A stretch of 31,999 nucleotides of DNA from an uncultured Candidatus Melainabacteria bacterium (lineage in GTDB: Bacteria; Cyanobacteriota; Vampirovibrionia; Gastranaerophilales; Gastranaerophilaceae). A program made the position numbers and the translations under genes. Positions 15,624 to 22,779 of the stretch are shown here, in pieces. The notes below the pieces were generated by a model. It was given only the letters and a program-made list of their open reading frames with translations. It was not told the DNA's origin and made no database searches. The DNA lies in NCBI GenBank assembly GCA_934699705.1, contig CAKUXD010000021.1, positions 1 through 31,999 on the forward strand. Direction: 5' to 3'. Each line of letters starts with the position of its first letter. Within the stretch, counting starts at the first letter, position 1.

Positions 15624-16763
15624 ATGAAAAAATTCGTAACTTTATTATTTTTTATTGTGTTTATACAAAATGTCTGTTTTGCAACGACAAGCGTAAGTTT
15701 TGTATATATTAATGGTTCAAACAATAATAATGAAAAAATGCATAAATGGTTTGTCAAGGGCATTGATAAATTTCACCCTGTATTGAAAAAACGTATGGAA
15801 CACGATAAATATGTTTCAAAACATTTTCTAAAAGACAATGATTTGATTATTGAAGAAAATCCGTCGATTTTTTTCTGGGGATATAAAAGCCAAACAGATT
15901 TGATGTTTATGAAAGAAAAAGCAAATTTATTGCGCTCTGTAAGTCCCTTGATTGCGTATTTTGTGCGAAACACAATTGCAGAAATGCTTCACGACGCTAT
16001 TTGGGTTCAAAAATCACACAATATGATTTCGATTATACAAGATTTAGATAAACAAATTAAGCAAAAATCTAAAGAAGGCAAAAAGGTTGTTTTATTTGGA
16101 TATTCAGCAGGCTCTTTTATAACTATGGAATATTTATTTAACAAAATGCCATACATTAATTTAAGTGAATATTTTAACAATGCAAATTTGGATAAAGATT
16201 TAGTTCAAATGATAAATGAAAATCCAAGAAAAGATACTTGTTTAATGGCGTTTGTGGGTTCAAACCTAACAAATGCATCACCTTTAGGTAAAATTATTGT
16301 TAATAAAAATAAAAAAGAGTTTAAATCGGCGTATATGAATATGGATAGATTTACAGATAAATATTGCGCACCACAAGATACCATTTTAGGGGTCGTAAAT
16401 TATGCAAGTCCAATACCGCTATTTTATTCAGATATGGCTGATGAAAATTTAGGTGCTCAAAAATTTAATCACATGATGTTTAAATATCTTATTGAACAAG
16501 ATTTTTTCTTCTTAACAGTTAATTATGCTGATGATCCGTTGGGATTTCCAAATGGCGTAAATTATACAAACGAACAAATAAAAAATATTACAAAATTAGA
16601 ATATGACCAAGAAAAAGGATTTTTTTATGATTATTCGAAGGCTTTGAGCTGGAGAACTTTTGTTGGTGCTCATACATCATATTGGAAAACAAAAAAACAT
16701 TTTTCAAAAGCAATTATAAAAGCGTATAAAGAAGGTCGTGAATTCCAATATGGGGGGAAATAA
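15624..16763 (+). CDS. Exported protein with an alpha/beta-hydrolase-like GXSXG motif
   Basis: Residues 1-21 look like a signal peptide (MKKFVTLLFFIVFIQNVCFA), after which the protein enters a strand reading VSFVYINGSNNNNEK, reminiscent of the first strand and oxyanion region (HG/NG) of alpha/beta hydrolases. Residues about 150-165 read KKVVLFGYSAGSFITMEYLF: a strand, then G-Y-S-A-G nucleophile elbow and helix. That makes Ser about 160 a candidate nucleophile. Further on, a conserved-looking VNYADDPLGFPNG could carry the acid and GAHTSYW the His. Length 379 aa. Probably a periplasmic or secreted esterase/lipase-like protein; substrate unknown. The ribosome site is a modest AGGT. It is the last gene before the non-coding element at 16861. 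Confidence 0.65.
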   Translation: MKKFVTLLFFIVFIQNVCFATTSVSFVYINGSNNNNEKMHKWFVKGIDKFHPVLKKRMEHDKYVSKHFLKDNDLIIEENPSIFFWGYKSQTDLMFMKEKANLLRSVSPLIAYFVRNTIAEMLHDAIWVQKSHNMISIIQDLDKQIKQKSKEGKKVVLFGYSAGSFITMEYLFNKMPYINLSEYFNNANLDKDLVQMINENPRKDTCLMAFVGSNLTNASPLGKIIVNKNKKEFKSAYMNMDRFTDKYCAPQDTILGVVNYASPIPLFYSDMADENLGAQKFNHMMFKYLIEQDFFFLTVNYADDPLGFPNGVNYTNEQIKNITKLEYDQEKGFFYDYSKALSWRTFVGAHTSYWKTKKHFSKAIIKAYKEGREFQYGGK

Positions 16764-16860
16764 GCCGTCAATTTAGGATTAAATAATTCATTTGTTGTAT
16801 GTATTCAAAAACTAGAATATGTATAATAATTTGTATTGAACATTAGAAATAAAATATATA

Positions 16861-17070
16861 AACAGGTGGTTACCTAAATCCTTTTTAAATGACGGTACTT
16901 ACGTCAGGAAAGGGGGGTTGCCTATGGTAAAAGCAAAAATGCTAATAATTCTTTTTATAATAGCAATACTATTTAAAATGGAAAAACTAGCACTATTTAT
17001 TGCTCTCCTAGTGCTAGTTTTGTAAAAACTAAAAGGTATTAAATATCGGTGAAACCGATAGCCACCTGTT
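16861..17070. ncRNA. Structured RNA element with 5'-3' closing stem; candidate type I toxin mRNA/antisense locus
   Basis: The ends pair over 12 bp: AACAGGTGGTTA (16861-16872) with TAGCCACCTGTT (17059-17070), one G-U pair. Inside are TGACG/CGTCA (16890-16894/16902-16906), a 13-bp perfect hairpin AAAACTAGCACTA/TAGTGCTAGTTTT (16983-16995/17009-17021), and TATCGG/CCGATA (17044-17049/17055-17060), which competes with the inner two pairs of the closing stem. A pyrimidine run at 16879-16886 can pair with the G-rich ribosome site at 16909-16916. The plus strand carries a 33-codon hydrophobic ORF. The minus strand has a good promoter starting about 17072, right at the stem. Long-range end pairing with a hidden ribosome site is known for several type I toxin mRNAs, so that is the leading reading. 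A non-coding RNA on either strand is the alternative. No named RNA family was recognised. Confidence 0.6.
16924..17025 (+). CDS. 33-residue hydrophobic peptide, toxin-like
   Basis: ATG at 16924 follows a strong G-rich ribosome site (GGAAAGGGGGG, 16907-16917) at about 6 bases spacing. The peptide starts MVKAKM, continues with a hydrophobic run LIILFIIAILF, then a charged KMEK hinge, then LALFIALLVLVL and a stop. Two hydrophobic blocks around a short charged turn resemble the small membrane peptides of type I toxin-antitoxin loci (Ibs, Fst, Ldr style) in general character, not in a specific match. The second block is encoded by the arms of the 13-bp hairpin, so protein and RNA structure constrain the same bases. 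The real possibility remains that the RNA is non-coding and the ORF fortuitous. The ribosome site argues against that. Confidence 0.5.
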   Translation: MVKAKMLIILFIIAILFKMEKLALFIALLVLVL

Positions 17071-17078
17071 ATATTTAT

Positions 17079-17106
17079 ATTATAACCTATTTTTTGAATA
17101 TTTCAA
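17079..17106 (-). promoter_or_regulatory. Minus-strand promoter facing the structured element
   Basis: On the minus strand TTGAAA (complement of 17101-17106) and TATAAT (complement of 17079-17084) are 16 bases apart. The expected start is about 17072, so the RNA would begin at the outer edge of the 12-bp closing stem and run antisense through the hydrophobic ORF. There is no minus-strand gene downstream, which suggests a small RNA. Confidence 0.6.
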
Positions 17107-17153
17107 CCCTTTGTTTGTTAATTTTATTACTAGAAACTTTTTTCAGACAATAC

Positions 17154-17182
17154 TTGAAAAATAATTAAAAATCATTTATACT
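17154..17182 (+). promoter_or_regulatory. Promoter of the prepilin gene
   Basis: TTGAAA (17154-17159) and TATACT (17177-17182) with an ideal 17-base spacer. The start would fall near 17189, only a few bases before AAGAGG (17191-17196), the ribosome site of ATG 17204. The match also supports the long-leader form of the protein being made. Confidence 0.65.
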
Positions 17183-17203
17183 GATAAAAAAAGAGGTATG
17201 AAT

Positions 17204-18067
17204 ATGGTTAAAAGTATTGTAAATAAACGAACTCAGTTTGTAGTTGGGGTAAAACAAAGTAGTAATGCGATTTTCCACGATTGTATAAGAAGATTTTTTG
17301 AGAGTATACAAAAGAAATGTTGTGAATTGTCGCTTGTGAATAGTGAATCGATAAATAATAAACAAAAAAATGACAATAAAGTCGACTCACCACTCACCAC
17401 TCACAACTCACTAGTGAAGGCGATAGCCTTCACGTTAGCTGAAACCCTTGTTGTAATGGGCATTATTGGCGTGGTTGCAGCACTTACTATTCCGAACTTA
17501 AACCAATCAACAGGCGACAGAGAAAAAGTCGCAAAGGTAAAGAAACTTTATTCAAATTTAGAAGACGCTTTTGGTCGTGCTGTTGCAGTTTATGGACCTT
17601 ATGACACATGGCTTAATGGGTTAAGCGAAGATGAAGAAAAAATAACTCGAATTGGTCAACGTATAGCAGAATTTATGAAGGTATCAAAAGATTGTGGATA
17701 TGTTGATGATTCTAACAATAATACTTGCATAAGAAACACTGGATATTCAATAATATCCGCAGATGGCACAGGAATAGCTATATATAGTCAAGGATTGCTT
17801 TTTGTTGACATAGACGGTCCAAATAAAGGTAAAAATCAAGGTGGTCATGATATCTTTGCTTTTGATTTAACTAATGAAGGGGTTATTCCATTAAAGGATA
17901 CTGCGAGCGATTCGATGCCATTAGGTTCTTGTGGAGGGAGTGCTGGTAGTACTGGTTGCACAGCTTGGGTTATAGAAATGGGTAATATGGATTATTTGAA
18001 ACTTAATGATAATAAATGCCCAAATGGTACAGAACTCGACTGGACAACGAATACATCTTGTAAGTAA
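17204..18067 (+). CDS. Type IV prepilin/pseudopilin-like protein with a 75-residue leader
   Basis: A type IV pilin-like N-methylation segment begins at residue 76: FTLAETLVVMGIIGVV then AALTIPNL, with Glu at position +5 (E80) and a hydrophobic helix. The preceding residue is Ala, not the usual Gly, so peptidase processing is plausible but not certain. The C-terminal domain has Cys pairs and a segment VDIDGPNKGKNQGGHDIFAFDL, a pattern common to prepilin-like proteins of gut Melainabacteria. Ordinary prepilin leaders are 5-25 residues. Here ATG 17204 (ribosome site AAGAGG seven bases upstream; the earlier ATG 17198 is too close) adds 75, partly encoded by repeats. A GTG at 17414 would instead give the normal leader MKAIA, but lacks a ribosome site. 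Probably exported and assembled in a pilus or pseudopilus. Confidence 0.8.
   Translation: MVKSIVNKRTQFVVGVKQSSNAIFHDCIRRFFESIQKKCCELSLVNSESINNKQKNDNKVDSPLTTHNSLVKAIAFTLAETLVVMGIIGVVAALTIPNLNQSTGDREKVAKVKKLYSNLEDAFGRAVAVYGPYDTWLNGLSEDEEKITRIGQRIAEFMKVSKDCGYVDDSNNNTCIRNTGYSIISADGTGIAIYSQGLLFVDIDGPNKGKNQGGHDIFAFDLTNEGVIPLKDTASDSMPLGSCGGSAGSTGCTAWVIEMGNMDYLKLNDNKCPNGTELDWTTNTSCK
17336..17433 (+). repeat. Short tandem heptamers and imperfect inverted repeat within the prepilin leader
   Basis: Two GTGAATN heptamers (17336-17349) are followed, after a 30-base AT-rich loop, by four tandem ACTCACN heptamers (17385-17412). 17336-17351 pairs with 17382-17397 at 13 of 16 positions. Directly after it, GTGAAGGC-GATA-GCCTTCAC (17414-17433) forms an 8-bp hairpin over codons 71-77, reaching the cleavage site. 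The 7-base unit is not a multiple of three, so it is unlikely to be selected as protein repeats. Confidence 0.7.
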
Positions 18068-18140
18068 TTTGTAAAAAACTCACGAAAGCTTTAGTGTCTT
18101 ATTGTCTTAACGTCTTTCAAAAAAATCAACAAATTGGGTT

Positions 18141-18169
18141 ATAAAAAAACTTTAATTTTGTGTTAGATT
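18141..18169 (+). promoter_or_regulatory. Candidate leaderless promoter of the ABC importer operon
   Basis: A weak TTTAAT (18141-18146) and TAGATT (18164-18169), spacer 17, with seven bases to the ATG at 18177. A TATAAT also overlaps the ATG itself (18173-18178), which would start transcription inside the gene. No ribosome site is present before 18177. Confidence 0.35.
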
Positions 18170-18176
18170 AAATATA

Positions 18177-20018
18177 ATGAAGCGAATTTTATATTTAATT
18201 TTAATAATATTTTTAATATTGGTTTGCATAAAGGCTTGTATAAGGCGGGATATTCCTGATGAAAAAATTTATAAGCAAAATCTTGTTAAAACAAACGAGC
18301 AGTTTAATTTTCCTGCAAGTCCGATAAATGTTGTTTTAAATGGTAGAGAATATCTTCAATCGCAGGCAAATGTTGGAAAATACGGCGGAGAATTAATCAA
18401 TTCAACAATCGGAGAAGGTCCAAAAACTTTTAATCCGTTTAATTCAAAAGATGCTACATCAACTTCAATGGCGGATTTAATGTTTGATGGCTTGTTTTCA
18501 ACCTCGCCAAAAGATGGTTCAATAGAGCCTCGACTCGCAAAATCTTATGAAACAAAAGACGGAATGACATATATCGTTCATTTACGTAAAGGTGCAAAAT
18601 GGTCTGATGGCGAACCTATTACGGCTGATGATGTTGTTTTTACGTGGAATAGAATTATTTTAGCTGGCTTTGGTAATACTTCTGCCCGTGATGCGGTTAT
18701 GATTGATGGTAAATTACCAAAAGTTTATAAGGTTGATGATTATACGGTAAAATTTGTTATTGCAAAGCCTTTTGCGCCGTTTGTTAGATTAATGTCGTTA
18801 CAAATTGCACCAAAGCATATTTTTGAGCCAGCAGTAAATCAGGGTAAGGCTTATTTTGACAGTTTTTATTCAACAAATACTCCGCCTGAATTGTTTGTAA
18901 CAAGCGGAGCGTTTAAACTGAAGGAATATCTTGCGGCACAAAGAGTTGTGTTTGTCAGAAATCCTGATTATTATATGATTGATAAAAAAAATCAAAAACT
19001 TCCATATTTAGATAAAGTTGTTTATCTGATAGTCGGCGATTTGAATAACGAAATTTTGAAATTTGAAGCGCATGAAATAGATGTAATTTCTTTGCGTGGT
19101 TCAAATGTTGCTCCATATAAGTTAAACGAGGCAAAATCTGATTATAAAATTTATAATTTAGGTCCTGATACTGGTACGATGTTTGTTGTTTTTAATATGA
19201 ATAAGCGCAAAAATAAAGAGGGCAAGTATTATGTGCAACCTGAAAAACAATTCTGGTTTGCGGATAAAAATTTTAGAACTGCTGTGGATTTTGCTCTTGA
19301 TAGAAAAAATATGGTGCAAAATATTGCAAATGGCTTGGCAAAACCTTTGTTTACTGCCGAAAGTTTAAATTCAATTTTCTTGAATAAATCTATAAAGGGT
19401 CATGATAGAGATATTAAAAAAGCTAATCAATTGTTAGCAAAAAGCGGTTTTAAATTAGGTAAAAATAAAAAGTTGTATGATAAGTTTAATAATCGCGTTG
19501 AGTTTGATTTATATACAAATGCTGGCAATACTGAAAGAGAAGCTATTGGTGTTATGGTTAAGCAGGATTTGGAAGATTTGGGTATGAGGGTTAACTATAA
19601 GCCGATTGAGTTTAATACTCTTGTAAATAAAATGGTTACAACGCTTGATTGGGATATGATTATCATGGGGCTTACAGGTTCGCCACTTGAACCTCACGAT
19701 GGCAAAAATGTCTGGAATTCAAGAGGTCCTCTGCATCTTTTTAACCAAAGAACAGAAAGAGATTATCTCGATGACAGATTAACTTTTGAAAAAGAACTTG
19801 ATGAAATTTTTGAAAATGGCGCGCTTCAAACAGATTTTTCGAAAAGAAAAGCATTATATGACAGATATCAACAAATAATTTATGATGAAAAACCAATAAT
19901 ATATTTGTATTCACCAGTTAGAATTGTTGCAATTAGAAAAAAATTTAAAAATATTTATCCTTCGCAACTTTCAGGTTTAATATACAATTTAGAAGAAATT
20001 TATGAGGATAAAAACTAG
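18177..20018 (+). CDS. Peptide/nickel-type ABC importer substrate-binding protein (SBP family 5)
   Basis: Captures oligopeptides or similar solutes in the periplasm. Residues 1-20 are a hydrophobic anchor/signal (ILYLILIIFLILVCI) with Cys at residues 17 and 21; the lipobox is poor (IKAC), so it may be an uncleaved membrane anchor. The family 5 signature is present around residues 130-160: HLRKGAKWSDGEPITADDVVFTWNRI. Later landmarks are FVIAKPFAPF, FRTAVDFALDRKNMVQNIANG near 365 and YDEKPIIYLYSP near the end. Length 613 aa is on the long side (typically 520-560), consistent with the anchor and inserts. The stop codon overlaps the GTG start of the first permease by one base. No ribosome site is seen at the start. 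Confidence 0.9.
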   Translation: MKRILYLILIIFLILVCIKACIRRDIPDEKIYKQNLVKTNEQFNFPASPINVVLNGREYLQSQANVGKYGGELINSTIGEGPKTFNPFNSKDATSTSMADLMFDGLFSTSPKDGSIEPRLAKSYETKDGMTYIVHLRKGAKWSDGEPITADDVVFTWNRIILAGFGNTSARDAVMIDGKLPKVYKVDDYTVKFVIAKPFAPFVRLMSLQIAPKHIFEPAVNQGKAYFDSFYSTNTPPELFVTSGAFKLKEYLAAQRVVFVRNPDYYMIDKKNQKLPYLDKVVYLIVGDLNNEILKFEAHEIDVISLRGSNVAPYKLNEAKSDYKIYNLGPDTGTMFVVFNMNKRKNKEGKYYVQPEKQFWFADKNFRTAVDFALDRKNMVQNIANGLAKPLFTAESLNSIFLNKSIKGHDRDIKKANQLLAKSGFKLGKNKKLYDKFNNRVEFDLYTNAGNTEREAIGVMVKQDLEDLGMRVNYKPIEFNTLVNKMVTTLDWDMIIMGLTGSPLEPHDGKNVWNSRGPLHLFNQRTERDYLDDRLTFEKELDEIFENGALQTDFSKRKALYDRYQQIIYDEKPIIYLYSPVRIVAIRKKFKNIYPSQLSGLIYNLEEIYEDKN

Positions 20019-20989
20019 TGCAAGTTTTATTTTATATAATTAAAAGATTATTACAAACAATTCCGTTATTGATTTTGGTATCAATAATCAGCTTTTTTAT
20101 AATACGTTTAAGTCCAGTTGATCCTCTGGCGGAATTAAAATTAAATCCGTCGATTTCAAAAGAAACTTTACAAGCTGAACAAGCTCGTTTAGGACTTGAT
20201 AAACCTTTGATTGTGCAGTATTTCTTATGGGCAAAAGGATTTGTTAAAGGTGATTTAGGTGTAACAACGACTGGAGAAAAAGTTTCTGTTAAATTAATGG
20301 AAAGAATACCAAATACATTGCTTTTGGCAGTAGTAGTAATATTTTTAACGTGGTCTGTCGGAGTTCCTCTGGGAATTTTAGCAGGTATAAATTGGAAAAC
20401 TCCTTTTGACAGAATTTTAACAGTCATAACCAGTATCGGTATGGCAATTCCGTCGTTTTTCTTTGCAATTTTATTGTTAATTTTTGCGGTTAAAACAGGG
20501 TGGTTTCCAGTTGGTGGCTTAACTTCATATAATTTTAATGATATGAACTTAGTTCATCAAATTTTTGATATAGCTCATCATTTGTTTTTACCTGTTGTTG
20601 TTTTATTTACAATATCTTTGGCAGGTTTGCAACGTCAGATGAGAGCAAATTTGTTAGATGTTTTGGATAGTGATTACGTAAAATTTGCAAGGGCAAAAGG
20701 TTTGAGCGAATTTAAGGTTATATTTAAACACGCTCTTAGAAATGCGATTAATCCAATGATTACGCTTTTGGGATTTGAATTTTCGAGTCTTTTATCAGGC
20801 GCAGCGTTGACAGAATATGTGTTTCAGTACCCAGGGTTAGGTCGATTAATCTTGGAAGCGGTTATGAAATCTGATATTAATCTTGTTATGGCGTCTTTAA
20901 TGATTGGTGCAATAATGCTTATTGTCGGAAATTTGATTGCAGATATTTTATTAATTATCACAGACCCTCGAATTAGGGCAAAGGCTTAA
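20018..20989 (+). CDS. ABC importer permease, DppB/OppB type
   Basis: First inner-membrane channel subunit of the importer. N-terminal segment FYIIKRLLQTIPLLILVSIISFFIIRLSPVDP (in part the family's N-terminal helix and PGDP-like loop) is followed by LGLDKPLIVQYFLWAKGFVKGDLG, which is highly conserved in DppB. The cytoplasmic EAA-like coupling loop is AKGLSEFKVIFKHALRNAINP near residue 240, which would contact an ATPase. Six transmembrane segments and 323 aa are normal. Start GTG overlaps the upstream stop TAG, so it is translationally coupled. The second permease starts 11 bases after its stop. Confidence 0.93.
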   Translation: MQVLFYIIKRLLQTIPLLILVSIISFFIIRLSPVDPLAELKLNPSISKETLQAEQARLGLDKPLIVQYFLWAKGFVKGDLGVTTTGEKVSVKLMERIPNTLLLAVVVIFLTWSVGVPLGILAGINWKTPFDRILTVITSIGMAIPSFFFAILLLIFAVKTGWFPVGGLTSYNFNDMNLVHQIFDIAHHLFLPVVVLFTISLAGLQRQMRANLLDVLDSDYVKFARAKGLSEFKVIFKHALRNAINPMITLLGFEFSSLLSGAALTEYVFQYPGLGRLILEAVMKSDINLVMASLMIGAIMLIVGNLIADILLIITDPRIRAKA

Positions 20990-21000
20990 AGGGGGCTGGC

Positions 21001-22068
21001 ATGATAAAAGATATTTTTAAAGGAATTTTTAAAGATAAATTTGCGACGATTGCTTTATTTGTGTTGGCTTTTATTTATTTCTGCTTAATTTTTGCAGATA
21101 TAATTGCTCCTTATACAAAGGATTATACGGATAGAGAGTTATCTTATGTTCCGCCTTCTCCGATTTTTACGATTGATGAAAATGGTAAATTTTCCAGACC
21201 ATATACTTATAATTATAAACGACAGTATGATAGTGATTTAATGCAAACTGTTTTTAAATTGGATAGAAGTAAAAAGTATTATTTGAAATTTTTTGCAAGA
21301 GGCGAGGAATATGATTTTCTCGGTGTAATTCCTATGAATAGACATTTTGTAACAGTTGATGCTGACGGAAGACTTTATTTTTTAGGTGGAGATATCAATG
21401 GTCGAGATGTGTTTTCAAGATTACTTTTTGGCGGTAGAATTTCAATGACAATAGGCTTTTTGGCGCTATTTGTACTGTTTCCGATAGGACTTTTATATGG
21501 TGGAATTTCAGGATATTTTGGCGGAGTTGTTGATACCTTGATGATGAGGTTTGCGGAAGCTGTAATGTCGATACCTTCGTTTTATTTGTTGATAATTTTG
21601 GCAGCAATTTTGCCTTCAAATATGACTAGTACGCAAAGGCTTATTTTGATAGTCGTAATTCTTGCACTGATTGGTTGGGCTAGTTTTGCAAGAGTTGTTA
21701 GAGGTATGGTTTTATCAATAAAAAATCAAGAATTTGTTCAATCTGCAAAAATGGTTGGAGCTTCAAATTTAAGAATTATTATAAAAGAAATTCTTCCACA
21801 AACAACAAGTTATGTGATTGTTGCGATGACTTTATCTGTACCGTCATATATTTTGTCTGAAAGTGGTTTAAGTTTTTTAGGACTTGGTATTCAACAACCT
21901 GACGCAAGTTGGGGTAATATGTTAAAAGAGGCTCAAGAATACATAAATATTTTGTATAGGCCTTGGCTGTTAACCCCTGGATTTTTAATTTTTGTTGCGG
22001 TATTATCATTTAATCTAATAGGTGATACAATAAGAGATGTCTTAGATCCAAAAAGTAAAGTGAGATAA
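21001..22068 (+). CDS. ABC importer permease, DppC/OppC type, with an enlarged periplasmic loop
   Basis: Second channel subunit. TM1 spans about residues 13-35 (FATIALFVLAFIYFCLIFADII), then a loop of about 100 residues containing YVPPSPIFTIDENGKF and a run of short beta-like strands. The conserved GGDINGRDVFSRLLFGGR (DppC G-D-x-x-G-R-D motif) at about 130-147 opens the permease core. The coupling loop is QSAKMVGASNLRIIIKEILPQ near 245, and the end reads PSYILSESGLSFLGLG. The usual DppC has a much shorter loop; the extra 60-70 residues here may contact the binding protein. 355 aa. Ribosome site AAAGGGGG seven bases before the ATG is strong. No ATPase gene follows. Confidence 0.92.
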   Translation: MIKDIFKGIFKDKFATIALFVLAFIYFCLIFADIIAPYTKDYTDRELSYVPPSPIFTIDENGKFSRPYTYNYKRQYDSDLMQTVFKLDRSKKYYLKFFARGEEYDFLGVIPMNRHFVTVDADGRLYFLGGDINGRDVFSRLLFGGRISMTIGFLALFVLFPIGLLYGGISGYFGGVVDTLMMRFAEAVMSIPSFYLLIILAAILPSNMTSTQRLILIVVILALIGWASFARVVRGMVLSIKNQEFVQSAKMVGASNLRIIIKEILPQTTSYVIVAMTLSVPSYILSESGLSFLGLGIQQPDASWGNMLKEAQEYINILYRPWLLTPGFLIFVAVLSFNLIGDTIRDVLDPKSKVR

Positions 22069-22074
22069 TGAAGT

Positions 22075-22779
22075 ATGATTATAAATTATTTAATAAGTTT
22101 GGTAGTTTCAATAATTTTAGGCTTTGCTCTAGGTTTAGAAAGAGAACTTACAAATAAAACTGCAGGCTTGCGAACACATATTTTTGTATGTTTAGGCGCT
22201 TGCGTATTTACGCTTTTGTCTATTCATGGTTTCCCAACTTTTGCGACAGGCGATAATGTAATTGTTGATCAGGCAACAGGGGTAAGAGATACGGCTCGTA
22301 TTGCAGCTCAAATTGTTACAGGTATTGGTTTTATCGGTGCTGGTGCAGTTATGAGAAATGGTTCTTCTGTTCATGGGATTACGACTGCTGCAACTCTGTG
22401 GATTGCAGCCGGAATTGGTATGGCTTGTGGTGCAGGACAATACGGAATTGCAGTTATAGCAACAGCTTTGAGCGTACTTGTTTTGATTGGTATAAAAGAA
22501 CTTGAAAGAACTATTTTAGCTCCAAGAAAACGCTCTAATAAACGCTTGAGAGTGTCTTTACATTGTGATAAATGTAATGTTAATGATATTCAAAAATGTA
22601 TTATGGATAAATTTGCAAATCTGAATGAAATTAAAAAAGTGGATTCAGTTGCTGATAATACGGCAAAATTAGTTGCGGTGATTGATATTAAAGACAAAAC
22701 TCCTTTGCAAACTCTTTATAAGGAAATAGAAAAAATCGACGGTGTAAACAAAATATCTATAAGAGATGCCGATGACTAA
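22075..22779 (+). CDS. MgtC/SapB-family membrane protein
   Basis: Inner-membrane protein of the MgtC family, often tied to magnesium limitation or ATP-synthase control in other bacteria. Residues about 5-110 hold the signature with GFALGLERELTNKTAGLRTH near 19, then VTGIGFIGAGAVMRNG and VHGITTAATLWIAAGIGMACG, the most conserved part of the family. The C-terminal domain (about 150-234) is an ACT-like soluble domain with CDKCNVND Cys residues. 234 aa is usual. Starts 6 bases after the DppC stop. Its last codons overlap the start of the TPR gene, so it belongs to the same transcript. Why a peptide importer and an MgtC protein are together is not clear. Confidence 0.9.
   Translation: MIINYLISLVVSIILGFALGLERELTNKTAGLRTHIFVCLGACVFTLLSIHGFPTFATGDNVIVDQATGVRDTARIAAQIVTGIGFIGAGAVMRNGSSVHGITTAATLWIAAGIGMACGAGQYGIAVIATALSVLVLIGIKELERTILAPRKRSNKRLRVSLHCDKCNVNDIQKCIMDKFANLNEIKKVDSVADNTAKLVAVIDIKDKTPLQTLYKEIEKIDGVNKISIRDADD

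Noticed and set aside
16861..17070. Identity as 6S RNA, tmRNA, RNase P RNA or SRP RNA
   Set aside because: Size and a closing stem fit loosely with 6S, but I saw none of the conserved motifs of these RNAs, so no name was given.
17385..17412. Four heptamer repeats considered as a CRISPR array
   Set aside because: Units are 7 bases with no spacers and no cas genes nearby.
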